A DNA stretch of 7,869 nt, taken from positions 1 through 7,869 of the forward strand of contig JALGZO010000594.1 of the NCBI GenBank assembly GCA_025774865.1, read 5' to 3'. The translations under genes and the position numbers were made by a program. How positions within the stretch are numbered: the stretch's first letter is position 1; the number at the start of each line of letters is the position of its first letter. Source of the stretch: a bacterium (lineage in GTDB: Bacteria > ARS69). The notes beneath the pieces were generated by a model. It was not told where the DNA came from, did not search any database, and was given only the letters and a program-made list of their open reading frames with translations. This document shows, one piece after another, positions 1 through 6,380 of the stretch.

Positions 1-1087
1 GGTGGAGACGGCAATCGGCGTCCACCTGATCGTCGTGGACGAGGTCCTCCCGCAGGAGCTCGAGAGCCTGGAAGCCCTGAGGCCGGGCCTGCGGACGGAG
101 GCCCGGCAGCACCTCGAGGTGGTCCGCCTCAACGAGTTCGTCGCGGAGCTGGAGGAAAAAGCGGGGCTGACCTGGCACGACGACGCTCTGCGAACCCTCT
201 TGAGTTGCATCGTCACCGAGGCGGCGAAGGACATCGACACGATTCCCCAGAACGAATGGCACGTTCCCGACGCGACGCCGGAGCAGCGCGAGATGGACGT
301 CGCGACCTTCTCGGGAGGGAGCTGGACGATCGGTGACTACATCGGTTTCATCCAGTCGCAGCCGCCGCAGAACCGCCCCGTCACGCGTCTGCCGTTCAAC
401 GGACTGAAGGAGTACATCCGGACGACGCAGCTCCAGGAAAAGCTGCTGGTAGCCGAGGCGCTGGAGCGCGGATACGATCAGGATCCCGAAGTGCAGAAAG
501 CCGACAGGCGCATGCGCGAGCAGATCCTCGTCAACTTGGTCCACAGCCGCTTTCTGCAGGCAGCGGACGTGCCCGAGGAAGACGCTCGTGCGATCTACGA
601 CTCGACGAAGGCCGAAAACCCCGACGCGCTGCTGATCGCGGAACGGGTGGACATGGTCGTGTTCGTACACAACGATCCCGAAGTGGTGCACGAGGGGCTG
701 AGACGGATCGCGTCGGGGGAGGCGGAGAGCCTGGTGCTTTCGGAGCTTTCCCTCGATTTCCGCACGAAATCGAAAGGCGGACGGACCGGGTTGGTCGCGC
801 GCGGCAATTACGCGCCGCAGTTGGAGGAGCTCGCCTTCTCCGGCCGCGCGGGCGAGGGCTGGTCGGAGGTGATCGTCACCGAATCAGGGGCGGGCACGGT
901 CAAAGTCCTCGCGCACGAGGAGCCTCGTTTGGCCACGTTCGAGGAAATGCGTGAACCGTTGATGCAAAACCTGCTGTCGGCGCGGGGCGAGAACGCGTTC
1001 GAGGAGTGGCTGACATCCAGACGCAACGATCTCGGCGTGGAGATTCACGATGAAGTGCTGGAGCTGATCGGGCAGTCCGTCTCCTGA
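1..1087 (+). CDS. Parvulin-family (PpiC/SurA-like) periplasmic foldase, 5'-truncated
   Basis: This is the C-terminal 361 residues of a longer protein. The reading frame is open through the left edge (first full codon at position 2), and the text begins inside a domain, so the GTG there is not credible as a start. Residues 3-16 (AIGVHLIVVDEV) look like the last strand of a parvulin domain with its conserved His. Residues 100-190 form a helical linker. Residues 213-306 form a second parvulin-like domain, recognisable by KGGRTGLVARGNYAPQLEEL (258-277), followed by a helical tail (311-340) as in SurA-like proteins. In this second domain the two family histidines appear as Asp217 (VDMVVF) and Thr299 (GAGTVKV), so isomerase activity is doubtful and a chaperone role fits better. 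The signal peptide, if there is one, lies outside the window. The gene sits 26 bp before a complete surA-like gene, which suggests a foldase pair in one operon. The family call is fairly sure; the exact subfamily is not. Confidence 0.8.
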   Translation, partial: VETAIGVHLIVVDEVLPQELESLEALRPGLRTEARQHLEVVRLNEFVAELEEKAGLTWHDDALRTLLSCIVTEAAKDIDTIPQNEWHVPDATPEQREMDVATFSGGSWTIGDYIGFIQSQPPQNRPVTRLPFNGLKEYIRTTQLQEKLLVAEALERGYDQDPEVQKADRRMREQILVNLVHSRFLQAADVPEEDARAIYDSTKAENPDALLIAERVDMVVFVHNDPEVVHEGLRRIASGEAESLVLSELSLDFRTKSKGGRTGLVARGNYAPQLEELAFSGRAGEGWSEVIVTESGAGTVKVLAHEEPRLATFEEMREPLMQNLLSARGENAFEEWLTSRRNDLGVEIHDEVLELIGQSVS

Positions 1088-1102
1088 CCTCGATCTCGCG
1101 CG

Positions 1103-1107
1103 AAGGA
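1103..1107 (+). promoter_or_regulatory. Ribosome binding site for the surA-like gene
   Basis: AAGGA lies 6 nt before the ATG at 1114, in the 26-bp gap after the upstream foldase gene. Its spacing supports this ATG over a possible internal GTG at codon 6. The short gap contains no sign of a terminator, so the two foldase genes are probably cotranscribed. Confidence 0.6.
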
Positions 1108-1113
1108 ATCGCC

Positions 1114-2481
1114 ATGTTCGGAGCCTCCGTGGGGACCGGCCGCCACTCGAATGTCCGTCGCGTTCGTTTGAGCGTCCGCGCGGCCGTGACCCTCCCGGTT
1201 CTCATTCTCTTCGGATGGTGCGCGTCGTTCCTGGTCCCCCGTGCCGGGGCGGAGATCGTCGACCGGATCATCGCGATCGTGGGGGACGAGATCATCCTGT
1301 CGTCCGAGGTCGACGAAGAGGTGTTCCTCGCCCAGCTCCAGAACCGGCTCGATCCCGCGGACGAGTCGGCGGTACGCGAGTTCCGAGAGCAAGTGCTCGA
1401 GTCGCTGATCGAGGCCAAGGTTCTCTACGAGAAAGCTCGGGTCGAAGGCATTCGCGCCACCCGAGAGGAGATTGATCAGCGCGTCGACGACATGCTCGCC
1501 AACGTCCGATCCCAGTTTCCCAGCGAGCAGGCGTTTCTCGAGCAGCTCGAGCAGGAGAACGCGAGCATCGACGATCTGAGAAAGGCCTATCGGATCCGCG
1601 TCGAACAGCAACTCATCGTCGGGAAGCTCGTCGAGCGAAGCATCATGAGCCAGGTCGTCGTCGACGAGAGAGAGATCCGCGCGTACTGGGACACCCACCA
1701 CGACGAGATCCCCGCGATTCCCGCCGGGCTCGTACTCCGACGAATCTTGATCCGGTTCGGGGGCGGCGAGGTCGTCGACAGCGCATCGGTGGAGCGCGCC
1801 ACGATCGTGCGGCGGCGCTTGGAGAGTGGCGAGGACTTCGCCACTCTCGCAAAGGTCTTCTCCGAGGGGCCGGCCGCCGCGCGGGGTGGCGAGCTCGGCG
1901 GATTCCATCCCGACGATCTCGCACCCGACCTCGCCACGGCGGTCGCGGAGCTGGAGGTCGGGGCGATCTCGCGGGTGGTCTTGACCGACCGCGGGGCGCA
2001 CATCCTCCGGCTGGATGGTCGCGAAGACGACGGCCGTGTGCGTCTCAGCCAGATCGTCTTCCTGCGAGACGAGGAAGCCGTACGGGCGGCCGCCCGCGCC
2101 CGAGCCGAAGCTGTCTCCGCTCGGCTGCGGGCGGGCGAAAGCTTCGCGGAGATCGCTCGGACCGAGTCGGACGATTCCGTCACCCGCGACCAGGGAGGGT
2201 TCATCGGACAGGTGCCGGTGGAGTCTCTCGGTCCGGAGTACCGGCCCGTGCTGGAGTCGATGGAGGTGGGCGACATTTCCGAGATCCTGGAGGATCAGGA
2301 GGGTTTCACGATCTTCCTCCTCGAAGGTCGAGAGGGGGAGCGGCTGCCGACTTACGAGGACGTGCGGGATCGGCTCGGAGTGCTACTGGAGCAACAAAAG
2401 GGCGAAGAGCGCTATCGGGAGTACCTCGAGAAAGCCCGCGAGGAGATCTTCGTCGAGAATCGGATGACTGCGGAAGGCTGA
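1114..2481 (+). CDS. surA: SurA-like peptidyl-prolyl isomerase / outer-membrane protein chaperone
   Basis: The protein has 455 residues (E. coli SurA has 428) and the classic SurA order. A signal peptide covers about residues 16-46 (Arg-rich start, hydrophobic core 24-41, predicted cleavage after AGA at 44-46). A SurA N-terminal chaperone module follows from EIVDRIIAIVGDEIILSSEV (47-66) to about 200. Parvulin domain 1 is about 205-303 (GGELGGF 258-264, GAHILRL 294-300). Parvulin domain 2 is about 308-407 (GGFIGQV 361-367). A C-terminal helix (415-445) packs back on the N-domain in known SurA structures. SurA escorts unfolded outer-membrane proteins across the periplasm. The first conserved parvulin His is Arg210 in domain 1; domain 2 has Gln313 and Thr399 at the two His positions, so catalysis may be weak or lost. 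The gene follows another foldase by 26 bp and is followed 1 bp later by pdxA, as in the E. coli surA-pdxA operon. The family is certain; orthology to SurA is likely. Confidence 0.88.
   Translation: MFGASVGTGRHSNVRRVRLSVRAAVTLPVLILFGWCASFLVPRAGAEIVDRIIAIVGDEIILSSEVDEEVFLAQLQNRLDPADESAVREFREQVLESLIEAKVLYEKARVEGIRATREEIDQRVDDMLANVRSQFPSEQAFLEQLEQENASIDDLRKAYRIRVEQQLIVGKLVERSIMSQVVVDEREIRAYWDTHHDEIPAIPAGLVLRRILIRFGGGEVVDSASVERATIVRRRLESGEDFATLAKVFSEGPAAARGGELGGFHPDDLAPDLATAVAELEVGAISRVVLTDRGAHILRLDGREDDGRVRLSQIVFLRDEEAVRAAARARAEAVSARLRAGESFAEIARTESDDSVTRDQGGFIGQVPVESLGPEYRPVLESMEVGDISEILEDQEGFTIFLLEGREGERLPTYEDVRDRLGVLLEQQKGEERYREYLEKAREEIFVENRMTAEG
2472..2477 (+). promoter_or_regulatory. Ribosome binding site deciding the pdxA GTG start
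   Basis: GGAAGG lies inside the last codons of the surA-like gene, 5 nt before the GTG at 2483. The ATG at 2481-2483 that overlaps the surA stop is followed at once by TGA, so it cannot be a start. The GTG fits the conserved PdxA N-terminus (MRIGITAGDPAG). Confidence 0.65.
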
Positions 2482-2482
2482 T

Positions 2483-3454
2483 GTGAGGATCGGCATCACC
2501 GCCGGGGACCCGGCCGGCATCGGTCCGGAGATCGTCGCCGCGGGGATCGCCGACGGTCGGTTGCCGGCACTCGGCCGCCTCGTCGTCTTCGCCGAGCCCA
2601 CCCTCTTCGGAGCTGCGTGCCGGCAAGTCGGCGCGGAGCCTCTTCCCGACGACCCCGAAGCCGCCGTTTCCATCACGGCGGTGGAACCGCACCCGATCCC
2701 GACCGACTTCACGCCCGGAACGCCGAGTGCGTTCACCGGGGCCGTCGCGGCGGCGTGCGTCGCGGCGGCCGCCCGGGCCGCGCTCAGCGGGGAGGTCGAT
2801 GCGGTCGTCACGGCGCCGATCTCCAAGACGGCGTTGCGAGACGCGGGGTTCTCGCACCCCGGGCACACGGAGATGCTGGCCGACCTCGCCGGGGTCTCCG
2901 CGGTGGCGATGATGTTCGTGGCGGGCGACCTCCGCGTCACTCTCGCGACGATTCACGTGCCGCTCGCGGAGGTGGCGAGCCGCCTCACCTCCGACGGTCT
3001 CGACTCCGTGATCCGCCTCACGCACGAGTGCCTCGCGGAACAGCTCGGGATTCCCGACCCCCGGATGGCGCTGCTGGGGCTCAACCCGCACGCGGGGGAG
3101 GAGGGTCGGTTCGGAGACGAAGAACGGCGAATCCTGAGGCCGTCGATCGAAGCCGCCCACGCTCGCGGCTGGCGGGTCGAAGGCCCGTTCCCGGCCGACT
3201 CGTTCTTTCTGCGGCACCCGGACGACTTCGACGCGGTCGTCGCGATGTACCACGACCAAGGCTTGATCCCCGTGAAGCTTCTCGCCGCCGGGGAGGCCGT
3301 CAACGTGACGCTGGGGCTGCCGTTTCTCCGTACGAGCGTCGATCACGGAACCGCGTTCGATATCGCGGGTAGAGGGGAGGCGGATGCGGGAAGTCTCGTC
3401 GCCGCGGCGCAGCTCGCCGCGGAATGGGCGGGGCGAGACCGCGGGCGCGGGTAG
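2483..3454 (+). CDS. pdxA: 4-hydroxythreonine-4-phosphate dehydrogenase (pyridoxal phosphate synthesis)
   Basis: PdxA oxidises 4-phosphohydroxy-L-threonine with NAD in the DXP-dependent route to vitamin B6. The product then condenses with deoxyxylulose phosphate through PdxJ. The protein has 323 residues (E. coli 329) and is full length. Motifs visible: GDPAGIGPEI (8-17) at the N-terminus; VVTAPISK (108-115); SHPGHTEMLA (124-133); the three metal-binding histidines at His158 (ATIHVP), His203 (LNPHAGE) and His257 (MYHDQG); and the C-terminal SVDHGTAFDIAG (285-296). All expected key residues are present. It starts with GTG one base after the surA-like stop, so translation is probably coupled. 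Some PdxA-family proteins act on phosphorylated threonate or erythronate, but those usually sit beside a DUF1537 kinase, which is absent here. The surA neighbour favours the B6 enzyme. It is cytoplasmic. The gene ends with TAG before a 122-bp gap. Confidence 0.95.
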   Translation: MRIGITAGDPAGIGPEIVAAGIADGRLPALGRLVVFAEPTLFGAACRQVGAEPLPDDPEAAVSITAVEPHPIPTDFTPGTPSAFTGAVAAACVAAAARAALSGEVDAVVTAPISKTALRDAGFSHPGHTEMLADLAGVSAVAMMFVAGDLRVTLATIHVPLAEVASRLTSDGLDSVIRLTHECLAEQLGIPDPRMALLGLNPHAGEEGRFGDEERRILRPSIEAAHARGWRVEGPFPADSFFLRHPDDFDAVVAMYHDQGLIPVKLLAAGEAVNVTLGLPFLRTSVDHGTAFDIAGRGEADAGSLVAAAQLAAEWAGRDRGRG

Positions 3455-3481
3455 GCGACCGCGCGCGAGCGGAAATGGGTG

Positions 3482-3510
3482 TTGCCACAGGATGACGCGT
3501 TCGCCATCCT
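3482..3510 (+). promoter_or_regulatory. Weak candidate promoter for the ftsE-ftsX-envC unit
   Basis: TTGCCA (3482-3487) matches the sigma-70 -35 consensus at five of six positions. It stands 17 nt before CATCCT (3505-3510), which matches the -10 consensus at only three of six. The spacing is ideal but the -10 is poor, and the element overlaps the CAGGATG/CATCCTG dyad. The 122-bp gap before ftsE is the natural place for a promoter, but this call is tentative. Confidence 0.2.
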
Positions 3511-3516
3511 GCCGGC
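3484..3516 (+). repeat. Inverted repeat / hairpin between pdxA and ftsE
   Basis: CAGGATG (3488-3494) and CATCCTG (3505-3511) are perfect 7-bp inverted arms. Two more C-G pairs lie inside (3496-3497 with 3502-3503), closing on a 4-nt loop. Outside a small internal loop, GCC (3484-3486) can pair with GGC (3514-3516). No T-run follows, so it is not a standard intrinsic terminator. As DNA it is a 24-bp dyad that could bind a dimeric regulator; as RNA it could stabilise the pdxA 3' end. The function is unknown. Confidence 0.5.
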
Positions 3517-3532
3517 GGGAGGACGACGGGTG

Positions 3533-3558
3533 ATCGCCAGGCTCAATTCCTGGGCGAT
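3533..3558 (+). repeat. Second hairpin in the ftsE leader
   Basis: ATCGCCAGG (3533-3541) pairs with CCTGGGCGAT (3549-3558), giving a 9-bp stem with one bulged G and a 7-nt loop (CTCAATT). The bases after it (TCTTGCCGATTG) hold no real T-tract, so termination is unlikely. It ends 18 nt before the ftsE ATG and could shape translation initiation, since the ftsE start has only a poor TAGG (3571-3574) as ribosome binding site, 2 nt from the ATG. Confidence 0.4.
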
Positions 3559-3576
3559 TCTTGCCGATTGTAGGCC

Positions 3577-4308
3577 ATGATCTTTGTCAGCAACGCGGGG
3601 AAGGAGTATCGGCGCGGCCGATGGGCTCTGCGCGACGCTTCATTCTCCATCGAAAAGGGTGAATTCGTCGTCCTCACGGGCCCCTCGGGCGCGGGGAAGA
3701 CGACGCTTCTGAAGCTGCTCTCCTTCGAGGAGAAGCCGACGTCCGGAGAAGTGCGTCTGGAGAGCTTCTCCAGCCGGACCATCCAGCGGCGCAAGATGCC
3801 CTATCTCCGGCGGCGAATCGGGCTCGTCTTCCAGGATTTCCGTCTCCTTCGGGATCGCAGTGTCTTCGAGAACGTCGCGTTCGTGCTCCGCGCGACCGGA
3901 TCCGGCCGGGCCGGGTTGCATCGTCGCGTCTCGCGCGCGCTCGCGGCGGTGGGTCTGCCGGGGCGCGGCAACGCGATGCCCGACGAGCTCTCGGGAGGCG
4001 AGCAGCAGCGCGTCGGGATCGCGCGGGCGATCGTCGCGGATCCCTTCGTCATCCTCGCCGACGAGCCGACGGGTAATCTCGACGAAGCGATCAAGAAAGA
4101 AGTCTTCAGGCTTCTGAAGAAGATCTCAGCGTCGGGGACGGCGGTCCTCGTGGCTACCCACGATGTGACGGTCGCGAAAGAGTTTCGCGCGCGGACTCTC
4201 GTCCTCGACAAGGGGAAGATCGTCACCGACGACGTGCGCGCGGCGTCGCCATCTCCCGCGAGATCGCCCGCCGTGCACCCGATGCGAAGGTCGGAGGTGC
4301 GGGCGTGA
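3577..4308 (+). CDS. ftsE: Cell-division ABC transporter ATPase FtsE
   Basis: FtsE is the cytoplasmic ATPase of the FtsEX complex. The complex turns ATP hydrolysis at the division site into activation of peptidoglycan hydrolases. All ABC motifs are intact: Walker A GPSGAGKT (35-42), Q-loop Gln86 in VFQDFRLL (84-91), signature LSGGEQQR (138-145), Walker B VILADEP with catalytic Glu163, D-loop GNLD (166-169) and switch His195 (ATHD). VFQDFRLL is typical of FtsE. The protein has 243 residues, about 20 more than E. coli FtsE (222). The extra part is a Ser/Pro/Ala/Arg-rich tail (about 223-243) with no recognisable domain. The ATG at 3577 fits the family N-terminus, but its ribosome binding site is weak. 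The gene overlaps ftsX by 4 bp (GTGA), which suggests coupled translation. A related LolD/MacB-type ATPase is the main alternative, but the ftsX and envC-like neighbours settle it. Confidence 0.95.
   Translation: MIFVSNAGKEYRRGRWALRDASFSIEKGEFVVLTGPSGAGKTTLLKLLSFEEKPTSGEVRLESFSSRTIQRRKMPYLRRRIGLVFQDFRLLRDRSVFENVAFVLRATGSGRAGLHRRVSRALAAVGLPGRGNAMPDELSGGEQQRVGIARAIVADPFVILADEPTGNLDEAIKKEVFRLLKKISASGTAVLVATHDVTVAKEFRARTLVLDKGKIVTDDVRAASPSPARSPAVHPMRRSEVRA
4293..4298 (+). promoter_or_regulatory. Ribosome binding site for ftsX
   Basis: GGAGGT lies inside the ftsE tail, 6 nt before the GTG at 4305, and supports that GTG as the ftsX start. It is a much stronger site than the one in front of ftsE. 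Confidence 0.65.
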
Positions 4309-5171
4309 ATACCCTTCTCTTCACGCTCCGCGAGGGCATTCTGAATCTGCGACGGGCGCCGATCCTCTCGGCGACGTCCGTCGCGGTGATGGGTCTGTCG
4401 CTTTTCGTGCTCGGGATCTTCCTTCTCATCACCGTGAACCTACGCACCGCGATCACCGCCGTGCAAAAACAGGTCGAGGTCGTCGTATTCCTGCAGCCCG
4501 AGTTTCGGGACGCGGAGCTGCAATCGCTCGATGCGTTTCTTCGGGAGCATCCCGCCGTACTGCAGGCGCGCTTTCTGACGCGCGACGAAGCGCTCGCCGA
4601 GTTCCGGCGCGAGCTCTCGGATCGCGAGTACCTTCTCGAGGCGCTGGAGACGAACCCGCTGCCGGACACGTTCGAGGTGATGTTGTTCGACGATTGGAAG
4701 ACGACCGACCGGATCGCTCTCTTCGCGGAGCAAGTCGGCGGCATGGCCGGCGTGGAGGAAGTGAAGTACGGGCGCGAATGGGTCGGTCGGCTGAACCGCG
4801 TCATCTTCGTCCTCGTGATGGTCGACCTGTTCCTCGGGGCGGTGGTCGCTCTGTCGTCGCTGTTGGTGGTCGCGAACACGGTGAAGCTCACTCTGATCGC
4901 GCGTCGCGACATGATCGAGCTCATGAAGATGGTGGGTGCGACCGTCGGAGTGATCCGCCGCCCCTTCGTCATCGAAGGGATCCTGCAGGGGGGGCTCGCC
5001 GCGGCGCTGGCCGGCGTGCTGCTGGCCTCCCTCACCGGCTTCCTGCAGGGGCGCGTGCCCGAAGTCGTGGCGCTGTCGGGGTCGTTGCTCTTCGCGTTCT
5101 TCATGTTCGGCGCCTTTCTCGGCGGTCTCGGCAGCCTGATCTCGCTGCAGGGCTTCCTGCGGAAGTGGTGA
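4305..5171 (+). CDS. ftsX: Cell-division ABC transporter membrane subunit FtsX
   Basis: FtsX is the inner-membrane partner of FtsE. It passes the ATPase signal through its periplasmic loop to a hydrolase activator. The protein has 288 residues and four predicted membrane segments: about 23-45, 165-190, 222-245 and 258-281. Between the first and second lies a periplasmic domain (46-163) with the family features VEVVVFL (57-63) and NPLPDTFEV (117-125). The conserved cytoplasmic stretch [20 protein letters not shown] (191-210), followed by GAT, contacts the ATPase in this type of transporter. This is the type VII ABC (MacB/FtsX) fold with a short N-terminus. E. coli FtsX (352 residues) has a longer cytoplasmic N-terminus that is missing here, as in many other bacteria. 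The start is GTG, overlapping ftsE by 4 bp. The stop overlaps the next gene's ATG by 1 bp. The partner encoded immediately downstream is the EnvC-like protein. Confidence 0.95.
   Translation: MNTLLFTLREGILNLRRAPILSATSVAVMGLSLFVLGIFLLITVNLRTAITAVQKQVEVVVFLQPEFRDAELQSLDAFLREHPAVLQARFLTRDEALAEFRRELSDREYLLEALETNPLPDTFEVMLFDDWKTTDRIALFAEQVGGMAGVEEVKYGREWVGRLNRVIFVLVMVDLFLGAVVALSSLLVVANTVKLTLIARRDMIELMKMVGATVGVIRRPFVIEGILQGGLAAALAGVLLASLTGFLQGRVPEVVALSGSLLFAFFMFGAFLGGLGSLISLQGFLRKW
5161..5165 (+). promoter_or_regulatory. Ribosome binding site for the envC-like gene
   Basis: GGAAG lies in the last codons of ftsX, 5 nt before the ATG at 5171. A GTG at 5168 is in the same frame directly before this ATG, so the start could be one codon earlier. 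The ATG has the better spacing and the start gives a clean signal peptide. The reading frame is open further upstream, but only as an out-of-frame reading of ftsX. Confidence 0.55.
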
Positions 5172-6361
5172 TGGCGCGAAAGACGCTGCACCTGGCGGTC
5201 GCGGCCGCGATGTTCGTTCTGCTGCTTCGCGCCTCCCCCGGCGTGCGGGCCGACGACGCGCCGCTGACCGAGCTCGAGCTCTCGTATCGAGAGGAAATCG
5301 CGCGCGAGGCGGCCGAGCTCGAGAACCTCCGGAAGCAACTCGAGAAAGCGCGGCAGGAGGCGGGCTCGATTGCCGCGAAGGAAACAAAAGTCCTGAAGCA
5401 GCTGAACTCGATCGACAGCGAACTTCAACTGAAGGAGAGGCTCCTCTCGGGACTCTCCCGGAAGGACCAGATACTCGAGACCGAGCGGGTGCGCCTGGAG
5501 GAGCGCCGGGAAGTTCTGCGCCGGCGAATGCGAAACATCTACAAGGAGGGCGAGCGGCCGGGGCTCCAGGTGCTACTCGGAGCGACGTCGGCCGTCGATC
5601 TCGTCCGCCGCTTCGATTGGCTTCTCCTCGTCGCGGCGCAGGACGAAATGCTGTGCAGCGCGATCCTCGAGTCGGTCGACCGGGTGCGCATCGCCGAGGA
5701 AGAACTGACCGCCAAGATGGCGGACGTGCATTCGGTGCGGCGCGAGTCCGAGGAGGAGAAGGCGAATCTCGTCCTGAAGCGGGACGAACGGGGCGTACTT
5801 CTGCGCTCCGTGCAAACGCAGAGACAGGATCACGAGAAGGTCGTCGGCGAGCTGGAGGAAGCGGAGAAGGAGATCCAGCGGATCATCGCCGAGCTCGAGG
5901 ACAAGGCGAAGGCGGTCGTGGGGGAGCTCCCGGCTCAGGGGACGGACTTCGCCGCGGCCAAGGGCCGGTTGCTCTGGCCCGTGGAGGGCAAGGTGACGCG
6001 CTGGTTCGGCCTGCAAAAGGACAAGCGGTTCGGCACTTCGACGTTCAACGGCGGCATCGACATCCGCGCCGAGCGGCGAGCCGATGTCCACGCCGCGCAC
6101 TCCGGGCGAGCCGATTACGTCGACTGGCTGCCCGGCTACGGGCAGTGCATCATTCTGAATCACGGAGGCGGCTACTTCACGCTGTACGCCCACACCTCTG
6201 CCGTATTCGTCACCGCCGGGGACCTGGTTCGGGCCGGGGACGTGATCGCCTCGGTGGGCGAGACCGGCTCACTTCACGGCCCCGTCCTTCATTTCGAGAT
6301 TCGCAAGGATGCCGAGCCGATCAACCCTGCACCCTGGTTGAGGTCGACGAAGCTGAAGTAG
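5171..6361 (+). CDS. envC: EnvC-like murein hydrolase activator (degenerate LytM/M23 domain)
   Basis: The protein has 396 residues (E. coli EnvC 419). A signal peptide covers 1-27 (hydrophobic 7-19, cleavage after VRA). A long coiled coil follows (about 33-125, and again about 168-250). Between them is a helical insert (126-165) carrying RNIYKEGERPGLQVLLGATS (121-140), which in EnvC and PcsB relatives belongs to the region that docks on FtsX or restrains the catalytic partner. The C-terminal M23/LytM domain runs from about 264 to 390 (LLWPVEGKVTRWFG 267-280, GGGYFTLYAH 332-341). In active LytM enzymes zinc is held by HxxxD and the last His of HxH. Here these are Asn293-Asp297 and Val372-Leu-His374, so one zinc ligand and one catalytic His are missing; His341 is kept. 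It is therefore predicted to activate an amidase rather than cut cell wall itself. Its place right behind ftsEX, with a 1-bp overlap, supports direct partnership. Confidence 0.9.
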   Translation: MARKTLHLAVAAAMFVLLLRASPGVRADDAPLTELELSYREEIAREAAELENLRKQLEKARQEAGSIAAKETKVLKQLNSIDSELQLKERLLSGLSRKDQILETERVRLEERREVLRRRMRNIYKEGERPGLQVLLGATSAVDLVRRFDWLLLVAAQDEMLCSAILESVDRVRIAEEELTAKMADVHSVRRESEEEKANLVLKRDERGVLLRSVQTQRQDHEKVVGELEEAEKEIQRIIAELEDKAKAVVGELPAQGTDFAAAKGRLLWPVEGKVTRWFGLQKDKRFGTSTFNGGIDIRAERRADVHAAHSGRADYVDWLPGYGQCIILNHGGGYFTLYAHTSAVFVTAGDLVRAGDVIASVGETGSLHGPVLHFEIRKDAEPINPAPWLRSTKLK

Positions 6362-6380
6362 ACCGCGTGGCGCCCCGCGA

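Noticed and set aside
2-4. GTG at the left edge as the true start of the first gene
   Set aside because: The protein would begin in the last strand of a parvulin domain, without a signal peptide. The gene more likely continues to the left.
1045-2001. Long open frame on the - strand (318 codons) across the end of the first foldase and surA
   Set aside because: It is antisense to well-supported genes. Its translation is Arg/Asp/Leu-rich with no recognisable motif. Long antisense frames are expected in GC-rich DNA where third positions are mostly G or C.
2306-3346. Open frame on the - strand (346 codons) opposite pdxA
   Set aside because: It is Arg/Gly/Asp-rich with no motif, and pdxA on the other strand has every expected active-site residue.
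3484-3558. Intrinsic terminator after pdxA
   Set aside because: Both stems are real, but neither is followed by a run of T, so I list them as hairpins only.
4694-5170. In-frame N-terminal extension of the envC-like protein through ftsX
   Set aside because: The frame is open, but its translation is Arg/Gly-rich shadow text of ftsX. The ATG at 5171 follows a ribosome binding site and begins a proper signal peptide.
4223-5428. Long open frame on the - strand (401 codons) opposite ftsX and the start of the envC-like gene
   Set aside because: The product is a low-complexity Ser/Arg/Thr stretch without domains and lies opposite two certain genes, so it is a compositional shadow.
6355-6380. T-box-like sequence before metG (ACCGCGTGG near 6362)
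   Set aside because: T-box leaders need a specifier stem and the AGGGTGG-ACCGCG antiterminator bulge followed by a terminator. Only a short ACCGCG is present, and the 88-bp gap is too short.
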